64,000 bases of DNA from assembly GCF_001619985.1 (NCBI RefSeq), contig NW_017264194.1, positions 2,537,511-2,601,510 on the forward strand. Direction: 5' to 3'. The position numbers and the translations under genes are program-made. This DNA is from Xylona heveae TC161. Lineage: Eukaryota > Ascomycota > Xylonomycetes > Xylonales > Xylonaceae. This document shows positions 42,742-54,120 of the stretch, one piece after another (positions within the stretch are counted from its first letter, which is position 1; the number at the start of each line of letters is the position of its first letter). Below the pieces are notes generated by a model. It did no database searches. It was not told the DNA's origin and worked only from the letters and a program-made list of their open reading frames with translations.

Positions 42742-43827
42742 GGCGGGCTGATGAGACGCTGATCCTGTTCGACTTACAGGAATAGGCAAGATAGCATAGT
42801 TTAGGAATTATTCGGCGACTGGGAGTTTCAAACTTGTCGCAGGTAAATGCTTATTCAGCATTGCGAGGTGGATGGTTTTGTTCCATTTGGCAAGCGATTG
42901 TGGTAGTTGGGAACTTTGGCAACTTGGGCATTTCTTTTATAACGTATCATATTAGCGTGAGCGGCATATCTTTCCCTTTGCGTTTTGCTTCGTCCTCATC
43001 ATCATCATTGTCATCATCATTCGTCTCTGCAATTTTGAACTTTTCGGATGATTTTTCAGCTTCATGTTACGAACGATATGGATTTATCACTGTATCCTCT
43101 TTTTCCTTTCCTACTATATCTTATTCCCGAAACCCGGTTCTCAAGCCAAAAGGGGTTCTCAACATGTTGTATGATGGCAGACGGACAATGTTCGCAGCAA
43201 CTTGACCTCTTTCGAGGACAAAGACCTCTAGAAGACTAGATCAGAACATTCAAACGACTCTAAAGTTCAAAGTTCGAGAATGCACCATATATGGTAACGT
43301 GACTTATGTGACTATGTCTCCAGGTGGTTCGGCAAAAGTTGAAATCAACTCGCTTTTAGTGTTTCCGTATCAGAGTCAGACAATGGCAGGATGTGTCCGT
43401 CTCTGAAGACTTAATTGTAAGGATGCAAGGGCAGGTGTGTCACAAAGCAGCACTGGACCACTGATATAAGCAGGCTGCACGCCGCACGCCGAACGGCATT
43501 CAGATAAAAAGACAACAATAAGGGCAATATATTCTAAATATGCGCGCAATTTTGGAAAAGAAAAGAAAAAGGTCAATTCCAATCCAGTACGAGCTAATTG
43601 CTGCAAACACATAAGGATAGCTTTACAAAAAATTTAACTCTGCGGAGTACAGTACTGTACATGAAACGCGGTGTCATAAAGCGCTCATATACGAACCGGA
43701 GAGAGCAGGGAAAAGAAAAAGAAGAGAAATTTCGTTACAAAGCAGTTCCCCTATGTTACATAGCGCTGAGGTATAGAACGGATTATGTTTTTAAAGGCTT
43801 GAGGATGTTTTATGGGTCAGAACCACT
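42742..43827. other. Intergenic between convergent genes
   Basis: About 1.1 kb, longer than the other convergent gaps here. Contains a TCATCA-rich stretch at 42992-43020 and a GCGGAGTACAGTACTGTAC segment near 43642. No gene seen. Confidence 0.5.
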
Positions 43828-44540
43828 CTACTGCTCGATTTGGCCCTCAGCAGGTACCAAGACGTGCTTCTCCTCGAGCAACTTTGCGAGTTCTCCGTTC
43901 TGGTGCATCGACATGAGAATGTCGCAGCCGCCGATGAATTCCTTGTCCACGTAGAGCTGGGGTATCGTTGGCCATTCGGAGTATTCCTTGATGCCTATTG
44001 CATGGGCGTCAGCATATATTGTCTCTTAGATGTATACGATGGCCGTGCGCGCATTGTCAACGACCGGCGTAGGCGACGGCATGGGCATCGGGCAAGGACA
44101 GTTGGGACGGATAGGACAACGACTACTACTAACCCGTTCGCAATTCGTCATCCTCAAGAACGTTGAAGGCGGTGAACTTTTGCGGGTCCACGCCCTGCAG
44201 ACCCAAGATCTGGATGCTAGCGCGCGAGAAGCCGCACTGAGGCATCTCCGGAGTACCCTTCATGAAGAGCACGACAGGGGCGGAAGCAACGGCCTTGTCA
44301 ATCGCCGAGCGGGTCTCCTGCGACAGGAACCGAACGTTCAAGGGCGTGAGTCTGGTGAAGTGCGGGATGGCGGACTTGGACGCCACCGGCCGGATGGGCC
44401 GCGAAGCTTGCCGGAAGGCCTGGTTGAGTGACTTTGTATTAGATTTCAAGAAAGCCACAAAAGAAAACACCAAGAGAGAAGAAGGGGGGAGGGGGAGAAG
44501 GGAAAGTACTGACAGATGAGAGAATTGATCTCGAAAACAT
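43828..44540 (-). CDS. GRX5: Monothiol glutaredoxin, mitochondrial
   Basis: Exons 44540-44514, 44419-44134 and 43994-43828 give 159 residues. GRX5 binds and hands on [2Fe-2S] clusters in the mitochondrial matrix. The active site is the monothiol CGFS in [14 protein letters not shown], preceded by [10 protein letters not shown]; the conserved [23 protein letters not shown] and glutathione-binding WPT-x-PQ and GGCD blocks follow. The N-terminal 40 residues (MFSRSILSS, then [17 protein letters not shown]) are Arg/Ser-rich with no acidic residues, fitting a mitochondrial presequence. The first exon is only nine codons; it is supported by its GTCAGT donor and CCAG acceptor and by the presequence it starts. 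Divergent from the PPC decarboxylase gene across 324 bases. Confidence 0.93.
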
Positions 44541-44864
44541 TGTTGTCTCGTAGGAGGAGGTAAACACCACTTGGTTTTAGTGATGTCAATTGTCAAGTAT
44601 TTACAAAAGGCGGATGTTGAAGGGCGGGTTGGCGGCGCCTGGTGTGAATGATGTCGACAGCGGGAAATAGTTTATTAAGCTTCTCTTTGCTACGGACAGC
44701 AGGCCAATCACAAATTGTTCCGGCGCTGCATTGCTCAGCAACGCAACAAACAGTCATCATAACGAGTCCTATCATAATATCGCATTTCAAATAAATAAAA
44801 ATTGTCTTCTGGCTGCAGAATCATTTCTAGTACCAGTAAAAATATCGAGAGGTTGTTTTTGGCA
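44541..44864. promoter_or_regulatory. Short shared promoter region between GRX5 and PPC decarboxylase
   Basis: 324 bases separate the two divergent start codons; both transcripts must start inside it. No specific factor site is claimed. Confidence 0.4.
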
Positions 44865-45617
44865 ATGGCTACGTCAAATTCGACAGCTTCTGCATCACAG
44901 ATACAGAGCAGTATCTCCTCAACTCCGTTCGTCGCAGCGGAGCATATGAATGATGGCAAGAGACATTTGCTCCTGGCTGCTAGTGGATCTGTAGCTACTA
45001 TTAAGCTTCCCAATATTGCCCAAGCTCTGTCTCGTCACCCAAATTTATCAATACGCATTTTGGTCACTCAATCAGCAGAAAAGTTCCTGATAGGACAGAG
45101 TGCAGAGCAACCTCATCTGGAATCGCTTCAGAGTATTCCAAATGTTGATGGCATTTACCGCGACGAGGATGAATGGACGTCTCCGTGGACCAGGGGAGGA
45201 GGGATCCTTCATATCGAGCTGCGCAGATGGGCGGATATGTTGGTCATTGCTCCTCTCTCAGCTAATACGCTTGCAAAAGTAGTCGTTGGCCTTGCCGACA
45301 ATTTGCTTACGTCTGTCGTACGGGCCTGGGATACTACGGGTCTGATCGATCCTGTCTGTGGCAAGAAGAGAATCATAGTTGCACCAGCAATGAACACCGC
45401 CATGTGGCGACATCCCATCACCAAGCAGCAGATCCGTGTCCTTGAGGAAGACTGGGGTGTCGATGGGGGCCAGGATGGGTGGTATGAAGTACTCAGACCA
45501 ATGGAAAAGGAGTTGGCATGTGGCGATATAGGCGACGGTGCCATGAAGGATTGGAGGGAGATTGTAGACATCATCGAGCAAAGGCTGAATCTGTCTACTT
45601 CTGCTCCCGCATCATAA
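44865..45617 (+). CDS. Phosphopantothenoylcysteine decarboxylase
   Basis: The first ATG in the frame, at 44865 (MATSNSTASASQ), gives 250 residues; the frame is open from 44802 without ATG. This flavoprotein decarboxylates 4'-phosphopantothenoylcysteine in coenzyme A synthesis. Motifs in order: FMN-binding KRHLLLAASGSVATIKLPNI, VTQSAEKFL, the catalytic-histidine segment GILHIELRRWAD, PLSANTLAKVVVGLADNLLT, the PAMN loop VAPAMNTAMWRHPIT, and the cysteine motif ELACGDIGDG whose Cys reduces the enethiol intermediate. Yeast Hal3/Vhs3/Cab3 proteins are relatives with added N- and C-terminal tails; this one is short and looks like a plain enzyme without a phosphatase-inhibitor tail. Its stop is 151 bases from the end of the convergent GCD7 gene. 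Confidence 0.93.
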   Translation: MATSNSTASASQIQSSISSTPFVAAEHMNDGKRHLLLAASGSVATIKLPNIAQALSRHPNLSIRILVTQSAEKFLIGQSAEQPHLESLQSIPNVDGIYRDEDEWTSPWTRGGGILHIELRRWADMLVIAPLSANTLAKVVVGLADNLLTSVVRAWDTTGLIDPVCGKKRIIVAPAMNTAMWRHPITKQQIRVLEEDWGVDGGQDGWYEVLRPMEKELACGDIGDGAMKDWREIVDIIEQRLNLSTSAPAS

Positions 45618-45768
45618 AACCTTTCCAAAATGATACAACCACGGCAGAACTTATCAAAGAAGCATCGCATCACATTGGAGTTCGGTATCTATGAGTTTCT
45701 GGAGTTCAGGTCAAGGCGCAGGGAGTTACTGATAAAAATGCTTCTAATATATTTTCCTGGCTAAATGT

Positions 45769-47322
45769 CTAAATATTGATATCTTCGACTCGGTAATGGT
45801 CTGCGACAATTCTGTAAAGATATGACGGCGCGTGTCCACCCCTAAGAAATGTATTAGTAAAGTGGTATCATCTTCAGGTGGTTGAGAAACTTACAAATTG
45901 GTAATATAAAGATCTACTAGCTCAGCTGGTACATAGTCAAAAAGCGGGTTCTCAACGTCGACCTTCTCGACAAGATCGCCGTCTTCATAACTGAATACTT
46001 TGCTGACGTCGCCGAATTCAATCAGTGACTCAAAGTCAAAAGGATAGACCGGGCTGAGCTTGTAGACGCCCGATACAACAACGACTGGAGTCTTGTGGGT
46101 CTTTGCTGCCTTGGCAATTGCTCTTGTGCCGGCTGCCGCAACTAGACCGCCGTTGGCAAGGACGGCATGGGTGCCCAGAATAACTTTGTTAACTCGGGAC
46201 ATGAGGGCGAAAACCGCTGAATCCGGAATGAGAATGACTGTAATGCCGGCAGCAGTAAGGGGCTTCTGGAATGCTTCAGAGCTGAGCTCATCCTGGTTTT
46301 CATTGACCATCTTGCCAGTCACAGTAGCATGAGTCGCTTCATGATCGTTAGGGTAAGCTTCGGCATGGACGACGGTAAATTTTCTCTTCCTTGCAGCGGT
46401 AAGAAGAAATTTTTGGACCGTCATGGAGGAAGTGTGGGTCAGAATGATTTCGTTTGAATGTATGTGATCCAAAGCATAGCCAGCAATTTGCTCATCGACC
46501 TGGTCCAACTCATCAATGATCTCTTCGATTCCTCCAATCACTTCAGGTCTTAAATCTTTTTGTGTCAAAGAGGCAAAAACAGCTTGTGTTGCCGAAGTTG
46601 GTCTCCCAGAGGGTGACTGAGTTCCGGATGGAGTTGCCGTGGATGAAGGCGTTTCAGGGTGGGAAAGCAGGCTAAACATGGAAGTGGCCATGGGAGCAGT
46701 CGCGCTGGCGGCATAAGACGTGTGCGATGTTAGAAGCGGAGGTCTTTGTGCTGAATCGGCAACAAATTTGGCAGTGTCTGGCTCTGCCACAGTTGGATCC
46801 AACGGCTCGATGGCACCATGTCGTAGCGGGCTCAACGTAGATATGCTTGATGAGAGCGGCGGCCGGACTCCTGAAATCCTAGGTGTTCCCGGCTGGCTAT
46901 CGGTTCCTGGCTCACTGAGTGCGCTTGCGTCGGCGTCGCGATCTTCCTCGGCCTCCTCTCGGACTAATCCCAGAATTCGTCGAACGATATTCCCAATCGA
47001 AAGCTCGCGCGGTTGGGCTGCCTGCAGCCTCTGTCCCACAAGTTGGATGCGCTCAATAAGTCTTGACACGTCGGTCCATCGGAATGCGGAAACCACTCTG
47101 AGAAGAAGCTGTGCTGTTGCTACAGCACACGGTCGTGAGTTGCGAATCTGCCTCCGCTTCAAAAGCCTGAAAGAAAAAAAAATCAGTGAGAGAATTGACA
47201 GATTACTGGATAAAAGGCACATACGAGATCAGGTGCTCAATGGATGCCTCTACTGGGGTTGACTTCAATGACTTCAAGAATGAAGACAGCCCCGGTGAAG
47301 CAACGATGGTGGGTGAAGGCAT
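45769..47322 (-). CDS. GCD7: Translation initiation factor eIF2B subunit beta
   Basis: Exons 47322-47225, 47166-45895 and 45841-45769 give 480 residues. eIF2B is the guanine nucleotide exchange factor for eIF2, and its beta subunit is part of the regulatory core that senses phosphorylated eIF2alpha. The N-terminus MPSPTIVASPGLSSFLKSLK runs into KRRQIRNSRPCAVATAQLLL. A Ser/Pro-rich insertion (about residues 135-230) interrupts the family sequence. Conserved C-terminal blocks follow: HSNEIILTHTSSMTVQKFLL, FTVVHAEAYPND, VILIPDSAVFALMSRVNKVI, GTHAVLANGGLVAAAG and FDYVPAELVDLYITN. The last exon (LGGHAPSYLYRIVADHY) was added because it matches the human end NIGGNAPSYIYRL; without splicing the frame stops at 45891. 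Confidence 0.92.
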
Positions 47323-47935
47323 GATGCTGCAGCTGCACCCTGCGCAAACTGAGGTAGTGGGGCAAGTCGCGCTTGCTGCTCCGGTTGAGTGTTACTTCCA
47401 GCGGGTACAAAGACCACAGTCCCCTCAGAAGCTTTGCAGCAATTTTCGAGGCAGAAATTAGGACCTGATTATGGGAGGTGCAAGCTCCGTTAGGCGACGT
47501 ATGCGGTGGATTTGGAAGATTGAGGGCTTTCAAACACATGCCGTTATTGAAGGTGAATCACTCTCACAATATGCAATGTTTATCTTATCAATCAACATTT
47601 TTACCCCATACCATCTCAATCATTGCCTAATTAGGACTAGCAAGTGCATGGGCCCATCATGAGCAATGTCGTAAACATTCAACAGCTGTTCTTCATTAAT
47701 TTCATTGTCCATCAGAAGGAACACAGGATGCCATTTATTATTACTATTTCTGAAGAGAGGCTATTAAAACCTTCGTAATATTATACAGCTTCATTAATAA
47801 AATTCTGGCATTTCCCACTAGAAATACTAACGTATCAACAATGGGAAAATAAACATTCGACAATCCAAGAATATCCGAATCAAAATTTATTCATGGCTGA
47901 CAAAAATATGCCTGATATATGATCGTCTAACGCTC
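47323..47935. other. Intergenic, no gene seen
   Basis: About 610 bases upstream of GCD7 and downstream of the NmrA-like gene. AT-rich from 47560 onward. Confidence 0.5.
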
Positions 47936-48951
47936 TCAATTTTTGCCGTAGATGCGCTGGATCGTCTCTCTCGCGCTTTCAGGCTTGAATGAAAACTTAT
48001 CGTTGTCCCATGGACCAGGAACACGGCCGTTTCCACTTCCCTGTAGTTGTCTAAGGGACCAGTACAAGACTGAAGCCTCGTCACCCTTTTTACGACTCTC
48101 GTCTTGTTTCTCTGCCGCCTCGGCAAGTGGCAAATACGTTCGATCATATTTGCTTCCTTGTATCTCCTCTAAAATATCCAGCAACTCTGCATGGGAAACG
48201 TTCTGGCCAATCACTCTGAGTTGGCGTTCTGCTTCATCATTCTCAAACGGCAGCAGAACAGATTCCACGATGTAGCGTACGATGCTATGTCTCATGTTAG
48301 CATTCCAAGAATGTTTCGTTCACACCAAGACGACTTACTCGGGCACCGCGGTAAGGGAGAGAATGGCGTCGGGCGTGCCATAGACGGTGGATGTGTGCTT
48401 GTCGGTATCTACACCCAACGGAGGGATGGCCGACCATTCAGCGAATATGCCATTCATAAGCAGAGTGTATCGAAATCCTGGGACTTCTTTTGCTTTTGCA
48501 ACAAGATGATCGCGCGTCACACGCTTGTCTCGGAGATATCTGAAGTCGACGAGGTCGTCGTGTCCTACATCAACTCCGAACTCGGAAGGATAAAAATGTC
48601 GGACCCCAGCAGCTACAGCTGCTTCGATCATGGCCGGTTGAAGTCTCATGATTGGGTTTCCTGCCAGGGAGATCACGACAGAGAAGCCTTGATGCTGGTA
48701 TTAGCCAAACGTGCAAATGAAAGCAGCACTTCAAAAAGAAAATCCGACATACCTTTATATGAATTGGGGTCCAGGAAAGACCCAGTCACCACGTCTATTC
48801 CTCGTTTCTGGACATCTTCAAACTTTTTGGCTCTAGACGGGTCTGCAAGAATTGCGATTCTTTCAAATTTCGATTTTTGTCTGATAAATTCTTCCACAAG
48901 AGGCACTCCAAGTGAACCACTGGCACCGATGAGCAAGACTGAAGGAGCCAT
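47936..48951 (-). CDS. NmrA-like / isoflavone-reductase-like NAD(P)-binding protein
   Basis: Exons 48951-48753, 48687-48339 and 48290-47936 give 300 residues. It is an atypical short-chain dehydrogenase relative. The N-terminal Rossmann motif is VLLIGASGSLGVPLVEEF (GxxGxxG), and VVISLAGNPIMRLQPAMIEA, then AGVRHFYPSEFGVDVG match isoflavone-reductase/NmrA proteins. Lys in YLRDKRVTRDHL occupies the place of the reductase's active-site lysine region. The C-terminal segment (HAELLDILEEIQGSKYDRTY) is the substrate-side domain. Whether it is an enzyme or, like NmrA, a redox-sensing regulator cannot be told from sequence. Introns have GTATGT/CAAG and GTAAGT/TGAG ends. The upstream 300 bases include a stretch near 49050 of TATA-type sequence (TTTTTATACA). 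Confidence 0.88.
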
Positions 48952-50249
48952 GTTAGAAACGCAAGCAATTGTATTGAGATTTGTGCTCTAAATGTATAAT
49001 CTTGAGTATATGAATTGGCATTGGGAATTCGAGGAGCGACGCATTTTTATACATTTGCGGCGGTCGGCGCAGAGAGTAATCAGCAATGATTTCAGCCGAT
49101 TGCGACACAGTCAATTCTAGAAACAGCTATGGCCCAGACGAGCTTTGTTGAAGACTTGGAGGGATGGTTTCATCATTCATCACCAAATTAGAAGGGAAGT
49201 CATGCTGCAGTGTAACAACAAACCGCCAACGGCATTTCTAATGAAAGTCTCTAGCCAGAGTTGGTTAAGAAATGGTAATTATAACGTCTAGTAATACGCT
49301 TCCGATGGCTCAGTAATCAGTCGCCTTTTCCCACTGATCATGTGAATGGTTCGCAATGGTTTCCAACTATAATACTGAAACCTTTTTGCAGCCATGGTGT
49401 TTGATTTTTCTTTTGTGAGGCTGACAAATTGACCAATTATTAACCCTGCTACCGGAGTATGTGCACGGAGGTGATAACGCCTTGGAAATCTCAATGGCCA
49501 CCCACTGCACTCGTGGTGGCTGAAATGATTATCAATAAGGTCTTCTAAAGAGAGAGAGCTTTGCGAAGGAATAGCGACATGATCGGTGGAGCTGAAGGAA
49601 TCGTTACAGAATGGGCCTTTTTCCATGTGGGGTAGAGTGAAGCTCAACATTTGGGTTCGTGGCCAAGGAATACGAACGGCTATATACTACGTATGATCCG
49701 AAGCATCCAAGCACTCACTCAACAGACACCACTAGCTAGAGCCCTGAATATTGACCACAGTCAAAGTAACAGAGGTAAAATGTGTATCGAAGGAATAGAT
49801 CATGTCAGTAGATTTAATCGTATATTATCATTAATTCAAGGTTCATACCCTGACCTGCTGGGCTGCCGGCATTGTTTTTGTTTCGTCGGCGAGAGTTTAA
49901 CCGTCTTCCGAGCTCAACTCAACCTAATTATTGTTCCCCACATCATCATCCCCGTCAACATGTGTTGATTCAAACCCTTCAAACACGAGTCCAACTACAA
50001 TCTCGTCGATTCGAATTGCTTCAAGCCTTGGATTATATTTCCCACGTGTATTCTAGACAGGTCTTGGAGCGCTATCAGCACTACCCCGGATCATTCAGAT
50101 CAAACGGCGCAACAGCTCGATAACGCCCCCCCGGCTGCATCGACGACAGCTGTCACGCTGTGCAACGTTGCCAATTGCGCTATATCCTGGACACCCGATA
50201 ACCGTCTCTTCAACTGCTAAATTTCGTTATTCATGGCTCTTTTCAGACG
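48952..50249. other. Divergent intergenic region
   Basis: About 1.3 kb between the NmrA-like gene and NEM1. It includes one unsupported 120-codon frame at 49288-49650. The right part (49900-50249) is pyrimidine-rich and probably the NEM1 promoter and leader. Confidence 0.45.
49288..49650 (-). CDS. Doubtful 120-residue open frame
   Basis: A minus-strand frame opens at an ATG (MLSFTLPHMEKGPFCNDSF) and runs 120 codons. It includes SLEDLIDNHFSHHECSGWPL and a basic C-terminal part. No family is recognised and no splice or promoter feature supports it. It is listed because it is the longest ATG-started frame in this intergenic stretch; it may be noise. Confidence 0.2.
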   Translation of the reverse strand: MLSFTLPHMEKGPFCNDSFSSTDHVAIPSQSSLSLEDLIDNHFSHHECSGWPLRFPRRYHLRAHTPVAGLIIGQFVSLTKEKSNTMAAKRFQYYSWKPLRTIHMISGKRRLITEPSEAYY

Positions 50250-52051
50250 ATGAACTCTCTGAACATCCTTTCGGCGCGGGTCATAGGCTCGACTCCTCCC
50301 CAAACACCGATAGGTTCGCCATCGACGTCGCGAGGTGACATCACCAAAGAGGACCAGGATCAAGCATATTTTCCTCCAGAAGCATCTGCATTAGAAGACG
50401 ATGCGCTGAGCTCTGGAGAAGTTCCTGAAAAAGTACCGGCGGAGGATTCCCCATACGGACCTCTGCTAGATTCTTCGAGTCCTTCGGCCCCATCGGCAAG
50501 CGCAATGGACGAGAAGTTGCCTCTTCTGTCCGAGCAACAACCGGGACTACTGACCCGGTCAAAGCGCTCTAGCTTCTTGCGCATACCTAAATGGTTTGCA
50601 ACAACCGTCGCGACAACGGTGAAATGGATCTTATCGACTTTGGCAGCACCAGGGATATACCTGGCTGGCTGCTTCTACGATGACGCCGGCAATTTCTCCA
50701 TGTCGATGCCGGCACGCCGTGTCTACCACACTGTGCTACGTACGATACGCCCCAAGGACACGATGCAGCGATTAACCCCGCTTGATGACGATAGACCTCC
50801 AGCGAAGAACGGTAGGCAGCGATCAAGTCGAAGTCGGCAAAGTCCAAAATCGTCGCGGCGATCACTTTCGGCAAGCTCGTCGTCTTCAGCAATAACATCA
50901 GAGTCGGAACTGGAGCATGAGCGCGAGCGAAGCAGGGCAACAGCATCATCGTCATCATCATCTCCTCGTAATAATCGCTCCAAATCCTCCTCATCTGCAT
51001 CCTCGGAAGAGATTGCCCCCGCGCGTCGCTCGATTCGCATCAAATTATACAATGAAGAATCGCTCAAGCAGCGCAAACAAAAGAGAGCCGAGCAGGCTGA
51101 CTCGAAGAAAACCTCAAGCACGTCTACGGGCGTAAAATACTCGCCAACACCACTCACCGCCGATTCCATAAAATCCCCCACCAGCGCCGCATCTTCTCTC
51201 CGCGTCACCAAATACCCCCGCGCTCCTGCCCCGCCTCGACCCTTGATACCCCGGCGGCAACCATCATATTCCTACTCGAGCCCCTTTTCTCCTCAAATTC
51301 CCCAGAAAACATTAATTATAGATTTGGACGAAACTCTTATTCACAGTCTTGCCAAAGGCGGCCGTATGAGCTCAGGCCACATGGTCGAGGTCAAACTCAA
51401 CGTGCCCGTTGTCGGGGCCACCGGCACCACCGTAGGACCGCAGCATCCCATTCTGTATTATGTCCACAAGCGGCCCTATTGCGACGAATTTCTTCGCAAG
51501 GTACATGAACCTGTTTCTTCGTAATAATTTTTTCAACTTCGTTATCTAACCCCAACACCCAGGTGTGTCGATGGTATAACCTCGTCGTGTTCACGGCGTC
51601 GGTGCAGGAATATGCCGACCCAGTCATTGACTGGCTCGAGCAAGAGCGCAAGTACTTTTCCGGCCGGTATTATCGCCAGCACTGCACCTTTCGCAACGGA
51701 GCCTACATCAAGGACCTCAGTTCCGTCGAGCCCGATCTGAGCAAGGTCATGATCTTGGACAACAGCCCAATGAGCTATGTCTTTCATGAAGGTATTTCTA
51801 TCCTCATAAAACCTCCCTTTTTCATCACCATCATTCTCCCCCGTCATTATTACCTAGTTCTCCATCAAGGTCTCGTTGCGATGCTGACTGATCCTGCTTG
51901 TGTGCCAGATAACGCCATTCCAATCGAAGGCTGGATCAATGATCCGACAGACAATGACCTGCTTCATCTAATACCCCTGTTAGAAGGGCTGCAGTACGTT
52001 ACCGATGTCCGGGCACTTTTGGCACTACGCATGGGCGAAGCCGTGGCTTAA
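50250..52051 (+). CDS. NEM1: Nuclear envelope/ER phosphatase NEM1 (NIF/FCP1-like)
   Basis: Exons 50250-51500, 51563-51791 and 51909-52051 give 540 residues. NEM1, with SPO7, dephosphorylates the phosphatidate phosphatase Pah1/lipin at the ER and nuclear envelope, steering lipid flow toward storage and limiting nuclear membrane growth. A hydrophobic region near residues 110-150 (TTVKWILSTLAAPGIYLAG) is the membrane part. A long Ser/Arg-rich linker follows. The C-terminal HAD-type domain starts at KTLIIDLDETLIHSLAKGG, with the DxDxT nucleophile, then PYCDEFLRKVCRWYNLVVFT, VMILDNSPMSYVFHEDNAIP and GWINDPTDNDLLHLIP. The introns (GTACAT/CCAG and GTATTT/CCAG) split the catalytic domain. Regulation by TOR is known in yeast, not shown here. 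Confidence 0.93.
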
Positions 52052-52349
52052 TGAATGCATTTGTTTTTTTCTCTCTCTCCTACTAAACTTTTTTTTTAAT
52101 TTGATTATATCATTTGTAATCTTCTTTTCCCCACTTTTCTCGACCCCTGTTTCTTTCCTTCTTTTCTTTCCCCTTCGTCCCCGCGTAGTTTTTTCTGCGC
52201 ATCTTGTGGGTTTGGTTCATTTGAAAGCGCCATAAAGGGAATTATCATCATAAGTTAAATAGCGAAACATGTAATGATGTAAGTGTAAAGATGTCCACTG
52301 AGATGCCTGTTCTTTCTCCCTCTATTCCTTTCTTGTTCTTGTTTGGGTT

Positions 52350-52735
52350 CTTATTTTTTATTCTTATTCTTATTCTTATTTCTATCTTATTTTTTTATTC
52401 TATCTTATTCTTACTTTTTCATTTCTATTTCTATTATTATTGTTTTTCCTTGTTTTATCTTATTATATTCTTTTATTTCAGTTATCTCCGTATCTTTCCT
52501 TCTTCTCTCGCGACCGACAGGCAGCTGGACCAGGGACATGGGACATATCTTCCCAGCGCACGTTTCTGTAACTAGTATTTGGTATATTCTTTTTCTCGGC
52601 GAGTTGCATAGTCTTGGCAAACAATAAACCTATATTATTATCATTATCATCATCATTGTCATTTTTATATTTATTATTATTTTATTCTCATTCTTATCAT
52701 TGCTATTGTTTTCATTATTATCATTATCGAGTCGA
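52350..52735. repeat. AT-rich simple repeats (TTATTC and TTA/TCA)
   Basis: Two tracts of degenerate short tandem repeats: TTCTTA-type hexamers at 52350-52480 and ATT/ATC triplets at 52625-52735, separated by about 140 bases of ordinary sequence. They lie 0.3-0.7 kb downstream of NEM1. Confidence 0.65.
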
Positions 52736-54120
52736 CTTACTACGGTAAATCAAACCACATTTTGCTATTCCTTGTCTTTGCTTTTATTTTCCGTCTTGTG
52801 ATTCGAGTCATTCGACATGCATGTAATATGCAATATGCGAGATGCGATATGCGAGATATGCAATACAAAGTACGGAGTACAGGTAAATTATGCATTAATG
52901 CACGTTTTGGCAACTTAGCCTTGACTCTCCACTGCTGCATCTCAGTCCGAGGCGTCGAGACTGTCAATCTCGAATCTCAGTCTCGAATCTTCCTCCTCGC
53001 TCCCCTCGTCCGTCAGGGATCGGTTCGGCTACATTCGCTTTCCTACGGAGGATGGACTAGCAATCAACTATTAAATAGTGACAGAATACATAGGTTGGTA
53101 GTACAATAGCGGAATTAGCGCCGCGTTGAAGATGATCATCCGGAGATACAGAGGTACTACGTACAGTAGTCCGTAAAAAAAAAAAAAACCTTAGAGCAAC
53201 GATAGCTGCGGTATTGACCTACCTACCTACCTAGCTTGATATAGCGTACCTCTGTACAGAGGTAAATACCTTACGCAGTTCTCTGTAAAAGTAACGAGTT
53301 GACGGTCACTGAGGCCAATTGGTATCCATGGCATTGTGCAGAGGTACGGTGATGTTTAAAATAAAGTGAAATGACTCCGTTACAGTATCTTACTACTGAC
53401 GTACGAGGGATCTCTCGCGATATAAACAGTGTTGTACGTAAGAGATAAGTGACAGAGTACGGAGGTACAGTGGGGAGAAACTTAGAGTAGGAGTGAGTTA
53501 ACTAGTAGGTAGTTCGATAAGGACAAAGGGAAGAGAGAAACGGTGGAACAAAGGCCCCGCGGTACGGATAAGACATCTGCCGAGGCTTTTGATGGGCGAA
53601 TATTTTATCGAGTGGCGTTGTTTTTTTGGTCGGCGGCGTCATGTCGGACGCTGTGGAAAAAAGAGTCATTAGTTCTGTAGGGGGGAGAGAGGGAGCCTGG
53701 AGGGCGATCTCGGAGGGACCAATGTCGGATCCGCTAGACCTACTCCAGCAGGTCCCTCGGTCAGTCAAACTGAACCGAAAGTCAATTGGAGACGAACAGT
53801 CCTTGCAGTCTGAACTCTTGAAGATTTCCTTGGCATATTATTTGTTCGATCCTTCGTCCTTCACTGCTCTTAGAATTATAATTTGTCAGATATTTAAGAT
53901 CTCAAGAATGAGAGACAAAGCTTTCCTGTAGAAATCATGTCTTGATAGAGGTGTAGTACTGAATGAGGATTACCAGAGGAATGGTTTGGGCGTCGAATTG
54001 ATTTTCCTGGGGGTCCGTCTGTTTGGCGCGACGCTAAACCGTCTCGGCTATCAATCTTGAAAAATGTCATGAAAGCGCCCTGTCGGTCTATCGCTCCCCT
54101 TTCGCCGGCCTCCCGCCGCG

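Noticed and set aside
44129-44596. 155-codon frame starting [11 protein letters not shown]
   Set aside because: This reads through the first intron of GRX5; the spliced start MFSRSILSS gives a proper mitochondrial presequence.
45891-47222. 443-codon frame starting MCLLSSNLSIL
   Set aside because: The first 25 codons are the translated first intron of GCD7; the real start is the exon at 47225-47322.
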